A stretch of DNA of 64,000 nucleotides from an uncultured Saprospiraceae bacterium (GTDB lineage Bacteria > Bacteroidota > Bacteroidia > Chitinophagales > Saprospiraceae), in the NCBI GenBank assembly GCA_938002665.1, contig CALLAE010000004.1:1-64000 (forward strand), given 5' to 3'. This document shows, piece by piece, positions 36,601 to 44,382 of the stretch (position 1 is its first letter; every line of letters starts with the position of its first letter). Below the pieces are notes generated by a model that saw only the letters and a list, made by a program, of their open reading frames with translations, was not told the origin of the DNA and did no database searches. Both the position numbers and the translations under genes were made by a program.

Positions 36601-38435
36601 TGTGGGATTTTGGAGATGGTAATACGTCTACACTTGCAGATCCTATTCACACCTATGCTACAGAAGGTAATTACACAGCAACAGTCACCAGTTCTAATAA
36701 TTGTGGAACAGTTACAGAGAGTCTGACAATATCAGTTAGTAGTTTGCCTTTTGCTGCATTCTCTGCTAATTCCACGAGTATCTGCATGAATGAATCCGTG
36801 CAATTTTCTGATAACTCAACAGGCACTATCGCATCCAGAGAATGGTTATTCCCTGGAGGTCTGCCGTCTTCATCCACAGAGCAAAATCCTCTTGTTACTT
36901 ACGGTACTGCAGGATCATATCCTGTGACCTTAATAGTTTCTAACAATGCAGGTAATGATACCATTACTTTTCAAGATTATATAGAAGTCAATACAGTACC
37001 TACAGCCGCTTACAATCTAGACCAACAAGCAAACCAAATAGGTGTAACTGCTACAGGTACAAATACCACTGCGGTTACATGGATGGTCAGCGATGGCTCT
37101 ACTTATACAGGAAATTCGTTTCAGCATTTATTCAATGAAAACGGTTCTTATACTGTTACGATGTTTGCGAGCAATAATTGTGGAACAGATGAGACCAGCT
37201 TTAATGTATTTGTAGATGCCTACCCACATAGTAGCTTTACAAGCACTACTGCAGCAGGCTGTGCCCCTCTATTTGTCACTTACTCTAATCCGGCGTCTAG
37301 TGCAGATACTTATCTATGGACTTTCCCAGGTGGTAATCCTGCTACAAGTACAGAAAGTAATCCAGTCATAGAGTATACTACTGAAGGCTCATATAGTGTA
37401 GGTCTAGAAGTATCCAATGCTTTCGGTTCTTCCAGCACTACTTTAGATAATTATACGACTGTGAGCTCAGCTCCATCACTCAATTATAATTTTGATGTAA
37501 ACGATAATCAACTAATACTAAATAGCACCTCTGTTGCTACCAGTACTACTTGGCTGATAGATGGTGAAGAGATTTCTTCTGACCCATCTTATGTACATAC
37601 ATTCATTTCTAACGGAAACTATATTATTACATTACTGATTTCCAATCCTTGTGGATCAGAGGAAGAATCTTTTGAAGTAGAAATAGTCGCTTACCCTGAA
37701 CCTAGTTTTGAGTCAGATCTTACTGTAGGTTGTGTTCCATTTATTGTTGCTTTTCAAAATAATTCCCAAAATGCAGATTCGTATGTATGGTATTTTCCTG
37801 GAGGAACCCCTGCTACCTCGACTGAAATCAATCCTATCGTTGTCTATAATGAAGTAGGCGTTTTCGATGTGGAAATAGAATCATCAAATGCTCTAGGTAC
37901 AGTAAGCACTGGAGAAAATAACATGATTTCTGTAGCCGATGTGCCAGCAGTCGATTTTGAGATTAGCCAAGATGAAGAGATCATAGACCTTACCAATAAT
38001 TCTATAGGGGCAACTTCTTTCTCCTGGGATTTTGGCGATGGTAATACGAGTGAAGAAAATTCTCCTTCGCATAGTTACACTGCATCGGGCAGCTACATAG
38101 TGACATTAGAAGCTACCAATGAATGCGGGACAAACCAGACAAGTCTAACAGTAGAAATTGATATTCCTTCTAGTACTAATGAATTAGCAGGTATAGTAAA
38201 CTGGAGTATTACACCTAACCCATCTAATGGAGAAGTGACCCTTCATCATGATTTAGTATCCACTACGGAATGGTATTATCAGGTGATGAATATAGAAGGT
38301 AAAGTGCTCTTTGAGAAGAAAATCAATCATCTGACTCAAAAGGAACATGTGTTGATCGAGGAAGCTGGAGTATACATTATCACTTTATCTAATGGAGCTA
38401 AAAGAGATATTAAGCGTTTGGTAGTGTTCAGATAG
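33684..38435 (+). CDS. secreted reprolysin-like metalloprotease with 14 PKD domains and T9SS sorting domain
   Basis: 1583 residues. A signal peptide (MRYVTSFVTGILLFTFSALS) and a propeptide-like region are followed by a zinc protease domain from about 190. Its motif HELGHNWNAFHD gives ligands H328, H332 and H338 and the general base E329; IMSES is the likely Met-turn. Residues about 385-1494 are 14 PKD domains that alternate between a Cys/FPGG type and a FGDG type. The last 80 residues are a T9SS sorting domain (TPNPSNGEV). It should be exported to the surface to digest proteins or matrix, with PKD domains as spacers or adhesins. A TAnnTTTG promoter precedes it. Confidence 0.9.
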   Translation: MRYVTSFVTGILLFTFSALSSQTSLTTELDKNFRAYSVDVISTQELVTQTKGEHDFHYLTLKLGDEMYELELWNSGLNENVNITLASGKEYKGTHPTPLKGQIVDNNVSSVRLTVNDGFLSGYIKTNDQRLNVQPAYYYDTKADRNLIVTYYEKDIIEHGNSHTCGVNKNHQIHEHEIKEESITTKSTGLCFEVEIALAADWLMFQDYGSESAVENQITAVLNDVQGNYDDEFADVIEYDLSDVFISDCNTCDPWTSSTDSGDLLDDFSSWAPSNLGGHQVASLWTSRNFNGSTIGLAWVGTVCTSLSYNVLEDFTNNSSFLRVLQAHELGHNWNAFHDSGNSFIMSESVNGSNTWSSASKTSIENYLTNTSGCYNTCSSGIPPEADFEYDIIEECVVGEVEFTDLSSGAASWLWTFEGGSPGTSTDQNPTVEYFVAGVYDVTLEVTNAAGDDEIEFTNEIVITAGPVAFFETENYELEVDFLDDSGAGNSATYSWDFGDGNIGTGSTTTHEYSQPGTYSVTLEVEDDCGSDEVTMSVEVFDSPLVDFSADTLVICVNDTVQYTDMSYGGIQSWEWNFYGGVANDLTSQNPFVYYTSPGFYDVRLKVTNPEGSDSETKDAYINVLPSPTSAYSYSVNSNQVTFTNNSQNASTYLWSFGDGTTSTDTSTVHTYTSSGEYQVILQASNLCSTAADTQSVSIALEPVAEFSTTTTPQGCANLPLTFVDNSLGNPTSWNWSFPGGTPSSSTLQSPSVMYNEYGNYSVTLVVTNALGSNTIVKNDFVSVDDLPELSTSYTQNMLIVDFASSVVNGSAVSWNFGDGNSSTLPNPTHTYSSPGIYNVAATSSNACGTSSENITVSVNSLPVANFSSTASSICVPETVSFTDNSTGSIISHEWLFPGGSPASATGADATVSYNTTGEYPVTLIVTNSVGTDTLVRTNYITASDVPELAAFFTRNILTVNFLSTLNNGTGVMWDFGDGNTSTLADPIHTYATEGNYTATVTSSNNCGTVTESLTISVSSLPFAAFSANSTSICMNESVQFSDNSTGTIASREWLFPGGLPSSSTEQNPLVTYGTAGSYPVTLIVSNNAGNDTITFQDYIEVNTVPTAAYNLDQQANQIGVTATGTNTTAVTWMVSDGSTYTGNSFQHLFNENGSYTVTMFASNNCGTDETSFNVFVDAYPHSSFTSTTAAGCAPLFVTYSNPASSADTYLWTFPGGNPATSTESNPVIEYTTEGSYSVGLEVSNAFGSSSTTLDNYTTVSSAPSLNYNFDVNDNQLILNSTSVATSTTWLIDGEEISSDPSYVHTFISNGNYIITLLISNPCGSEEESFEVEIVAYPEPSFESDLTVGCVPFIVAFQNNSQNADSYVWYFPGGTPATSTEINPIVVYNEVGVFDVEIESSNALGTVSTGENNMISVADVPAVDFEISQDEEIIDLTNNSIGATSFSWDFGDGNTSEENSPSHSYTASGSYIVTLEATNECGTNQTSLTVEIDIPSSTNELAGIVNWSITPNPSNGEVTLHHDLVSTTEWYYQVMNIEGKVLFEKKINHLTQKEHVLIEEAGVYIITLSNGAKRDIKRLVVFR

Positions 38436-38494
38436 TCTTTTTTGATACTATCTTAAGGAGTTTGCCACTAAGTCTGTAAGAAAACCGAATTATG

Positions 38495-38525
38495 TTTGAT
38501 AAGAACATAAAGGTATTTACATTTG
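38495..38525 (+). promoter_or_regulatory. strong Bacteroidota promoter (TTTG-N19-TAcaTTTG) for SRP RNA
   Basis: TTTG at 38495-38498 and TACATTTG at 38518-38525 are separated by 19 bases, the best full promoter match in the window. It ends a few bases before the SRP RNA 5' stem. Confidence 0.85.
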
Positions 38526-38528
38526 CCC

Positions 38529-38629
38529 TCGGTGAGGGCCTCACGGTCAGCTCCTACTGAATTCCCCCAGGGCAGAAATGCAGCAAGGGTAGGTGGTTGA
38601 GCGACTAGGTGTGGTTCCTCACTTTTTTT
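38529..38629 (+). ncRNA. ffs: bacterial small signal recognition particle RNA (4.5S-type) with its terminator
   Basis: The SRP core is visible: GGTCAG at 38545-38550 and the GGCAGAAATGCAGCAAGGGTA region at 38571-38591. The ends pair, GTGAGG (38532-38537) with CCTCAC (38617-38622), followed directly by seven T, which both closes the RNA and terminates it. The RNA binds Ffh and guides ribosomes making membrane and secreted proteins to the membrane. The 5' end is inferred from a strong promoter at 38495-38525. The transaldolase gene starts 22 bases downstream of the T run. Confidence 0.88.
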
Positions 38630-38650
38630 ATTAATTCTCAAACTCATCTC

Positions 38651-39310
38651 ATGAGATTTTTTATAGACACCGCTGATTTAGATCAGATAGAAGAAGCCAG
38701 AGATCTTGGGATCCTAGACGGAGTAACGACTAATCCCTCTCTTATGGCCAAATCTGGCATCACTGGAGCCAAAAATATAGAAGAACATTACAAGAAAATA
38801 TGTCAGCTAGTAGACGGAGATGTGAGCGCAGAGGTAATCGCTACCGATGTAAAGGGAATAATCAGTGAAGGCGAATATCTAGCTTCCTTAGCACCTAATA
38901 TAGTTGTGAAGGTGCCTATGATAAAAGATGGGATTAAGGCTATAAGCTACTTTTCCTCTAAAGGAATCAAAACTAACTGTACACTTGTATTCTCAGCTGG
39001 CCAAGCTATAATTGCTGCGAAAGCCGGTGCTTCATACATTTCTCCATTTGTAGGAAGGGTAGATGATATTAACTGGGACGGCATAGCACTGATAGAAGAA
39101 ATAGCAGAAATCTATGCGATACAAATGTTTGAGACAGAGATATTAGCTGCCTCTATCAGAAATGCGAGACATATTGTGCAGTCTGCAAAAGCTGGAGCAG
39201 ATATCGCAACGTGTCCTTTACATACTATCATGGGCCTGCTTAAGCATCCACTTACAGAAAATGGATTAGAAAAATTCTTGGCAGATTATAGAAAGGGTAA
39301 TCCGGCCTAA
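38651..39310 (+). CDS. transaldolase-like protein (fructose-6-phosphate aldolase subfamily)
   Basis: 219 residues from ATG 38651; a longer frame from 38609 would overlap the SRP RNA and is rejected. MRFFIDTADLDQIEEA is the classic short-transaldolase start, VVKVPM carries the Schiff-base Lys87, and CTLVFSAGQAIIAAKAGASYISPFVGRVDD is the family's central block. The length fits the TalC/Fsa group, which cleaves or transfers dihydroxyacetone units in the pentose phosphate pathway. Sequence alone does not separate transaldolase from aldolase activity. It ends one base before the convergent phosphorylase gene. Confidence 0.9.
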   Translation: MRFFIDTADLDQIEEARDLGILDGVTTNPSLMAKSGITGAKNIEEHYKKICQLVDGDVSAEVIATDVKGIISEGEYLASLAPNIVVKVPMIKDGIKAISYFSSKGIKTNCTLVFSAGQAIIAAKAGASYISPFVGRVDDINWDGIALIEEIAEIYAIQMFETEILAASIRNARHIVQSAKAGADIATCPLHTIMGLLKHPLTENGLEKFLADYRKGNPA

Positions 39311-39311
39311 C

Positions 39312-40157
39312 TTACAAGCTAGATATCAGTGCTAAGCTCTGATCTATTAGCCTTTGTACAGTTTTTGATGGATTAGACGAAAACTCGTTAGTAATTCTAT
39401 TAGCTAAGATAGCGTTAAGAGAAACAGATCTGTGACCTAGCAACTTGGACATTCCATATATGCCGGCAGTTTCCATTTCTAAATTTGTAGGGATCAGCAT
39501 TCCCTGCTCGACTGTGTCAGCAATTTTTCTGAAATCAAAAGAATGTTTGAGTCTTAAGTTTCTAGATTGCGGACCATAGAAGCCATTTGCAGTGATGGTT
39601 ATCCCAAGAGTTCCTAGACCGCTAAAATGCTCTACCAGCTTCTCATCTGCATCTACAGCATAATAGTTCAGTTGGCTATTAACCTTCTCCTCTAGACTCG
39701 TATTGCGTATCTTTTTTGATTCGTAAAAGTTCAATAGGCCATCAAATCCGATTGCAGATTTAGAAATAATAAAACTATCCAGAGGAACTCCTTTTTGAAT
39801 AGCACCAGAAGTGCCTATTCTTATAAAAGTTAATGGTCGATGAATAGGCTTCACTTCTCGAGTCTCAAAATCTATGTTAGCCAGCGCATCTAGCTCATTA
39901 AATACAATATCGATGTTATCAGTCCCTATGCCCGTAGAAATTATAGTTAACTGCTTCCCATCTAGCTCTCCACTGATAGTCTTAAACTCTCTGCTCTGCC
40001 TTTCTAAATGAATTTTATCTAACCCTTTGGCGACTAATTCCACTCTAGTAGGGTCGCCTACTGTAATGATAGTATCAGCTATTTCATCAGGTCTCAGTTT
40101 TAGATGGTAGACACTATTATCTGGGTTAATAATTAATTCTGAAGAGGGAATAAACAT
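39312..40157 (-). CDS. nucleoside phosphorylase (uridine phosphorylase-like)
   Basis: 281 residues from ATG 40157, whose MFIPSSELIINPDNSVYHL matches the usual family start; the frame continues 13 codons further to an ATG at 40196. Motifs are TVGDPTRV for phosphate binding, IRIGTSGAIQ and LEMETAGIYGM for nucleoside binding. The enzyme splits uridine or purine nucleosides with phosphate and links to uridine kinase and NupC in the window. The gene is divergent from the ArsC-like gene with 52 bases between starts, where a near-match -7 box (TACCTTCG, 40186-40193, minus strand) is seen. Confidence 0.85.
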   Translation of the reverse strand: MFIPSSELIINPDNSVYHLKLRPDEIADTIITVGDPTRVELVAKGLDKIHLERQSREFKTISGELDGKQLTIISTGIGTDNIDIVFNELDALANIDFETREVKPIHRPLTFIRIGTSGAIQKGVPLDSFIISKSAIGFDGLLNFYESKKIRNTSLEEKVNSQLNYYAVDADEKLVEHFSGLGTLGITITANGFYGPQSRNLRLKHSFDFRKIADTVEQGMLIPTNLEMETAGIYGMSKLLGHRSVSLNAILANRITNEFSSNPSKTVQRLIDQSLALISSL

Positions 40158-40209
40158 ATCTTCGTCGTATGACTTTACAAATTTTCGAAGGTACATAAAT
40201 TAATAGACC

Positions 40210-40557
40210 ATGATAGCTTACATATTACCTGCATGTTCTACTTGCCAGCGTATCCTAAAGGAAGTCAATTGGACAGGAAAAATACATGACATTAAATCTG
40301 ATGGAATGCCTGAAAAAACACTTGATCAAATCGCAAAAGAACATGGCTCCTATGAGTCACTCTTTAGTAGAAGGGCAATGAAGTACAAAAGCCTAGGACT
40401 AAGAGATATGGATCTTAAAGAGGAAGATTATCGGAAATACATTTTAGAAGAGTATACATTTTTAAAAAGACCTGTTTTTGTGATAGGAAATAAAAGCTTT
40501 GTAGGTAATAGTAAGAAAGTAGTATCTGAGTTGAGTAAATTTTTGTCAGAACAATAA
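40210..40557 (+). CDS. ArsC/Spx-family thioredoxin-fold protein
   Basis: 115 residues. MIAYILPACSTCQRILKEV carries Cys9 and Cys12 in a CxxC redox site at the start of a thioredoxin fold; later KRPVFVIGNKSFVGNSKK holds the conserved RP loop of the ArsC family. This could be a glutaredoxin-dependent arsenate reductase or a regulatory Spx-like protein. Its stop codon overlaps the hemF ATG by one base (TAATG), so the two are translationally coupled, which suggests a link to heme or redox metabolism rather than arsenic. No other ars genes are near. Confidence 0.78.
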   Translation: MIAYILPACSTCQRILKEVNWTGKIHDIKSDGMPEKTLDQIAKEHGSYESLFSRRAMKYKSLGLRDMDLKEEDYRKYILEEYTFLKRPVFVIGNKSFVGNSKKVVSELSKFLSEQ

Positions 40558-41441
40558 TGGTGACTAAGGAACATATCATTGCTGAACTAAAAGCACTTCA
40601 GGATCGTATCTGCGACAGTTTGGAAGAGTTAGATGGCGAAGGTCGATTCGAGCAGGATTTGTGGGAAAGACCAGGAGGCGGGGGAGGAAGAACAAGAATC
40701 ATCACTGGTAAACATATAGAAAAAGGTGGTGTCAACTTTTCTGCTGTAGGAGGTAATATGCCGGAGAAGATTTACAAAAGTATAGGCATTGGTCCTAATC
40801 GCTTTGTTGCTACAGGTGTTTCTATAGTATTGCATCCAGTCAATCCACATGTGCCCATTATCCACATGAATGTCCGATATTTTGAGACTGATAATGGCCT
40901 CTGGTGGTTTGGCGGAGGGATAGATCTTACACCTCATTATGTGGATCCTAACTTGGCTACCAGTTTTCATACTAGCCTAAAAGAAGCCTGTGACAAGCAT
41001 GACAGTTCTTTCTATCCAGAATTTAAGAGATGGGCAGACGATTATTTCTATGTAAGACATAGAAAAGAAACCAGAGGTATAGGAGGAATATTTTTCGATA
41101 GACTAGATAAAAGTCGGGGCAGTAAAGCTGAGATGCTTTCTTATATTCTGGAAGTGGGTAACGCCTTTATTCCTATATATAAAAAGCAATTTTTGGATAA
41201 TTATCAGGTACAATACTCAGATAGAGAAAAGGAATGGCAACTGCATAGGAGAGGGCGGTATGTGGAATTTAATCTAGTGTGGGATAGAGGTACTAAGTTC
41301 GGTCTGGATACTGACGGCAATATAGAATCCATCCTCATGAGTCTGCCACCGATTACAAAGTGGAGCTACAAGTATGCACCTAATGAAAGAGAACAAGAGA
41401 CTTTAGCTTATTTAGTAAAAGACTACAACTGGATAGACTAG
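40557..41441 (+). CDS. hemF: oxygen-dependent coproporphyrinogen III oxidase
   Basis: 294 residues, close to the 299 of E. coli HemF. Diagnostic blocks are the Gly-rich ERPGGGGGRTRIITG, FETDNGLWWFGGGIDLTPHYV and RRGRYVEFNLVWDRGTKFGL. The enzyme decarboxylates coproporphyrinogen III to protoporphyrinogen IX with O2 in heme synthesis, in the cytoplasm. Its ATG overlaps the stop of the ArsC-like gene. Heme made here feeds cytochromes, and cytochrome c maturation genes lie 3 kb downstream. It ends one base before the convergent lipoprotein gene. Confidence 0.95.
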   Translation: MVTKEHIIAELKALQDRICDSLEELDGEGRFEQDLWERPGGGGGRTRIITGKHIEKGGVNFSAVGGNMPEKIYKSIGIGPNRFVATGVSIVLHPVNPHVPIIHMNVRYFETDNGLWWFGGGIDLTPHYVDPNLATSFHTSLKEACDKHDSSFYPEFKRWADDYFYVRHRKETRGIGGIFFDRLDKSRGSKAEMLSYILEVGNAFIPIYKKQFLDNYQVQYSDREKEWQLHRRGRYVEFNLVWDRGTKFGLDTDGNIESILMSLPPITKWSYKYAPNEREQETLAYLVKDYNWID

Positions 41442-41442
41442 C

Positions 41443-41934
41443 TTAATTACAGAGTAGTGTAATATTAGGAGTGCTGATAAGATTACTTTCCTTCCCTGAA
41501 TCATCTAACAGTTGTATCTCCAAAACAAGATCATTAGTAGGAAAATCTTCTGAAGGTGTGCAAGGAATAGAGTCCACAAGATTGATACAGCAATCAGAAA
41601 AGACCTTAATAATTATTTCACCTTCTATTCCAGATTGAGCTCCAGCTATATCCAGTTCTGGAACCTTAAAACTTCTATATATCTCATCAGTACGAGAATC
41701 TGTCAAAAATATATTTCTATTCTGGCTCTGCCCCTTAGATCCTAGATCTCCATCCCCATCTCTAAAGCCTATGGTTAAAAATAAAGAGTCTACATTCAAG
41801 CCTTGTCGCATGGTGTCCTTAGAAATGCCTATAAAAGATATTTCAGGAGTATCGCTAAAACCAGGTCCGCCGCCACAGTTGCTAACAAAAAGAGCAATTA
41901 ATAAAAATGAACTGATTATTATAAGGTATCTCAA
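41443..41934 (-). CDS. lipoprotein of unknown function
   Basis: 163 residues starting at TTG 41934; no ATG is in frame before the signal. A lipoprotein signal ends in LFVSNCGGG (Cys20). The mature part has a short linker and then a beta domain with FRDGDGDLGS, a calcium-loop-like Asp pattern often seen in Bacteroidota lipoproteins, and a Cys pair near CCINLVDSIPC. Function unknown. The gene is divergent from the LuxE-like gene across 32 bases and convergent with hemF across one base. Confidence 0.72.
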   Translation of the reverse strand: MRYLIIISSFLLIALFVSNCGGGPGFSDTPEISFIGISKDTMRQGLNVDSLFLTIGFRDGDGDLGSKGQSQNRNIFLTDSRTDEIYRSFKVPELDIAGAQSGIEGEIIIKVFSDCCINLVDSIPCTPSEDFPTNDLVLEIQLLDDSGKESNLISTPNITLLCN

Positions 41935-41966
41935 AGCGTAATTACATTTATGTTCTACTAGATTCC

Positions 41967-42965
41967 GTGAAAATACACCAACAAATATTAAATCTGTTTC
42001 AAAATGATACAGACGATTCCTTTAAAAAACTGGCTATATCTGTTTTCAAGACACAAGCCGAACACAATAAAGTATATAGACGCTTTTTGAACTTGATAAA
42101 TTGTGAAGTTGAGACGATCACTCATTTTCAAGATATTCCCTTAATGCCTATCTCATTCTTTAAGAATTATTTAATTCAAACCCATAATTGGAAAGCTGTC
42201 AAAGTATTTAGGTCTAGTGGCACAGGAGGCATAAGAAGTTTGCATCCAGTCAAAGACTTGTCTTGGTATGATTCAATAACAAAAAGTATTTTCGAAAAAG
42301 ACCACTGTTCCTTAGCAAAATATGAGGTTCTAGCGCTTTTGCCTAACTATATCGAGAATGGAGATTCTTCGTTAGTACATATGGTTGATCATTTTCAAAA
42401 GCTAAGTAATACAACTCTACCAGCTTCATTTTTATATAATCATACTGACTTAGCTGATAGAATTAGTGCAAGTCTCGTTAGTAACAAAAAAATCTTATTA
42501 GTAGGGGTAACCTACGCCTTACTAGATTTTGCAAAAAAGTTTTCGATTTCTAATCCTAACTTGGAAATACTGTTTACTGGGGGCATGAAGAATAAAAAAA
42601 AGGAGATGACTTACCAAGCCATAGCAGAAACCTTACAAAAAAGTTTTTCGTTATCTAAGATTAGTGCTGAATATGGTATGACAGAATTGCTTTCACAAGC
42701 GTATTCCGATAAGGAAGGGGAGTATTATATGCCTGCAACAATGAGAATAGTAACTAAGCAACTTCATGATCCTGTCTCCAACTGTAAGTTGCATAAAGCT
42801 GGGCTGGTAGGTATTATAGATTTAGCAAATATAGATAGTTGTTCGTTTATCCTAACTGAGGATTTAGGTGTTGTTTCTAGTTCTCGCACCTTCAAGATAT
42901 TGGGCAGGCAGGACAATAGTGATCTCAGAGGATGCAATTTATTGTATGATTCAGAACATAACTAA
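41967..42965 (+). CDS. LuxE-like acyl-protein synthetase/acyltransferase
   Basis: 332 residues from GTG 41967. It belongs to the adenylate-forming LuxE/PaaK relatives: FRSSGTGGIRSLHP (82-94) is the phosphate-binding loop, and LFTGGMKNKKKEM and AEYGMTELLSQAYS match later blocks of the fold. LuxE activates and transfers fatty acyl groups; a LuxC-type reductase, its usual partner, is encoded at 10617. No luciferase is present, so aldehyde or lipid metabolism is the likely use. Together the two could give a fatty acid reductase complex in this organism. Confidence 0.8.
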   Translation: MKIHQQILNLFQNDTDDSFKKLAISVFKTQAEHNKVYRRFLNLINCEVETITHFQDIPLMPISFFKNYLIQTHNWKAVKVFRSSGTGGIRSLHPVKDLSWYDSITKSIFEKDHCSLAKYEVLALLPNYIENGDSSLVHMVDHFQKLSNTTLPASFLYNHTDLADRISASLVSNKKILLVGVTYALLDFAKKFSISNPNLEILFTGGMKNKKKEMTYQAIAETLQKSFSLSKISAEYGMTELLSQAYSDKEGEYYMPATMRIVTKQLHDPVSNCKLHKAGLVGIIDLANIDSCSFILTEDLGVVSSSRTFKILGRQDNSDLRGCNLLYDSEHN

Positions 42966-42966
42966 C

Positions 42967-44205
42967 CTACTGAGAGACTTTTATCTTTTGGTATCCGACA
43001 ATCCCTTCGTATAGCCATTTAGCTAATGCTTCTCTATTAGAGTTTAGCAATAATCTTTTCTGATCATTGGGGTTTCTAATGTTAGCTAGTTCTACGTAGG
43101 CAGCAGTAGGTAAAGTATTATTGAGCATGTATAGACCTCTAGATCTTACATATCCTTTATAACCTCTGTTCTTTTGGTAGTAATTATATTTTTCTTTAAA
43201 AGTATTCTGCAGTGAATTAGCTAATTTCTTACTGGCCTTAGAAGTTTTGTGGTGATAGAAGAATACATCTTGACGCTTATCTTCAGTATTGCTATCTACA
43301 TGTACCATTATAGCTACTTGATCTTTCACACCTTGTTTTTTGTACTTTTGGTAAAGGTTGTTTATTGCTCCTGCACGCTGTGCTAGTCTTTTCACTTGTT
43401 TTCTAGGGATGCTAGCACCAAAACAAAATTCGTCCTTATCACATTCTAGCACTTGGTCATCTCTTATTCCATCGTTCTTATCCTGTATGACCATATGGGC
43501 CGTGGCACCATGGCTGATCAGCTCTCGTACTAGTCTAAGGCAGACGTCATATGCATATTCGTCTTCACATAAGGTATTATCACATTCGCAGACAGCTCCT
43601 GGATCTGGCCCACCATGTCCACTCACTATATAATATACTCTACCTTTCAAGGTATTGTCTATAACCTCTACGGTTTTGTACTTGTCGCCAAAAAGGTCTA
43701 AAGAGACAAAATTGCCCTTTCCAGGTTTCTTAGTTTCTTTTTTATCAGAGGCACTATTTTCATTATTTCCAGTAACATTTGTAGTAGAAGAAATAGCTAA
43801 GTTTTCATTACAAGCTATTTCATTGTGTGGTACCCACAGAATCCGACTATCTAAATATTGTGTTTTCCTAAGCTTCGAGGACAATATTTTTTCATTGTAG
43901 TCCTTAATTCTAACGGCAGCTTCCCAGTTATCTATTCCAATGGTGGTCCTAATGCTTGTCCCGTTGTAATGATAAATGTGAATAGGTAGTTTATACTCTT
44001 TTCCTACATGTAATTGGTCATTGAGACTCAATTGGTTAAGCTCTAGGAAGTGATTTCTGTTACAGCTATTTTCTACTAAATGATAGCGTCTAAGCAATGA
44101 AAAAATACCATCACCATCCTTTGCTTTAGTAGAATGATAATAGGTTTCAAATGCTGATATATCTGAAAATGTGAGCAGTATTAATAATACAAGAGGGAAT
44201 CTCAT
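42967..44205 (-). CDS. N-acetylmuramoyl-L-alanine amidase (Amidase_3) with N-terminal LysM-like region
   Basis: 412 residues with a signal peptide (MRFPLVLLILLTFSDISAFE). Residues about 20-130 resemble LysM-type repeats. The catalytic domain from about 185 carries SGHGGPDPGA (zinc ligand H197), the acidic ligand in CEDEYAYD (E214/E216), MVHVDSN (H302) and the catalytic E372. It hydrolyses the amide bond between MurNAc and L-alanine in cell wall remodelling or division. Several Cys near the active site (206, 208, 213, 222) may form disulfides in the periplasm. It is convergent with the LuxE-like gene, one base apart. Confidence 0.88.
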   Translation of the reverse strand: MRFPLVLLILLTFSDISAFETYYHSTKAKDGDGIFSLLRRYHLVENSCNRNHFLELNQLSLNDQLHVGKEYKLPIHIYHYNGTSIRTTIGIDNWEAAVRIKDYNEKILSSKLRKTQYLDSRILWVPHNEIACNENLAISSTTNVTGNNENSASDKKETKKPGKGNFVSLDLFGDKYKTVEVIDNTLKGRVYYIVSGHGGPDPGAVCECDNTLCEDEYAYDVCLRLVRELISHGATAHMVIQDKNDGIRDDQVLECDKDEFCFGASIPRKQVKRLAQRAGAINNLYQKYKKQGVKDQVAIMVHVDSNTEDKRQDVFFYHHKTSKASKKLANSLQNTFKEKYNYYQKNRGYKGYVRSRGLYMLNNTLPTAAYVELANIRNPNDQKRLLLNSNREALAKWLYEGIVGYQKIKVSQ

Positions 44206-44367
44206 ATCCTGGCTTTTGGTTATCGGTTTCGAAATATGGTTTAAAATTAGGCAAATCCTATAATAAAGTCAAAATGAGATAGTTATACATTGTATAATTT
44301 TATAATATATTATTTCATAACCTTCCTTTTATCTATCACATATAGCAACATAGTGTGATATCTGAAG

Positions 44368-44375
44368 TACTTTTG
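44368..44375 (+). promoter_or_regulatory. -7 promoter element (TActTTTG) close to the ccmB start
   Basis: Exact TAnnTTTG match ending seven bases before the TTG start at 44383, predicting a leader of only a few bases. Confidence 0.42.
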
Positions 44376-44382
44376 GCACAGT

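Noticed and set aside
34835..38165. Regular repeats that could suggest a CRISPR or satellite array
   Set aside because: The repeats are diverged protein domains in an open frame, not identical DNA units with spacers.
38609..38650. 14-codon upstream extension of the transaldolase-like gene
   Set aside because: It would overlap the SRP RNA 3' stem and its T run; the ATG at 38651 matches the family start.
40210..40557. Arsenic resistance operon
   Set aside because: The ArsC-like protein is coupled to hemF and no ArsB, ArsR or Acr3 gene is present.
40629..40970. 113-codon reverse frame opposite hemF
   Set aside because: It lies wholly inside the conserved hemF coding region on the other strand and has no recognisable features.
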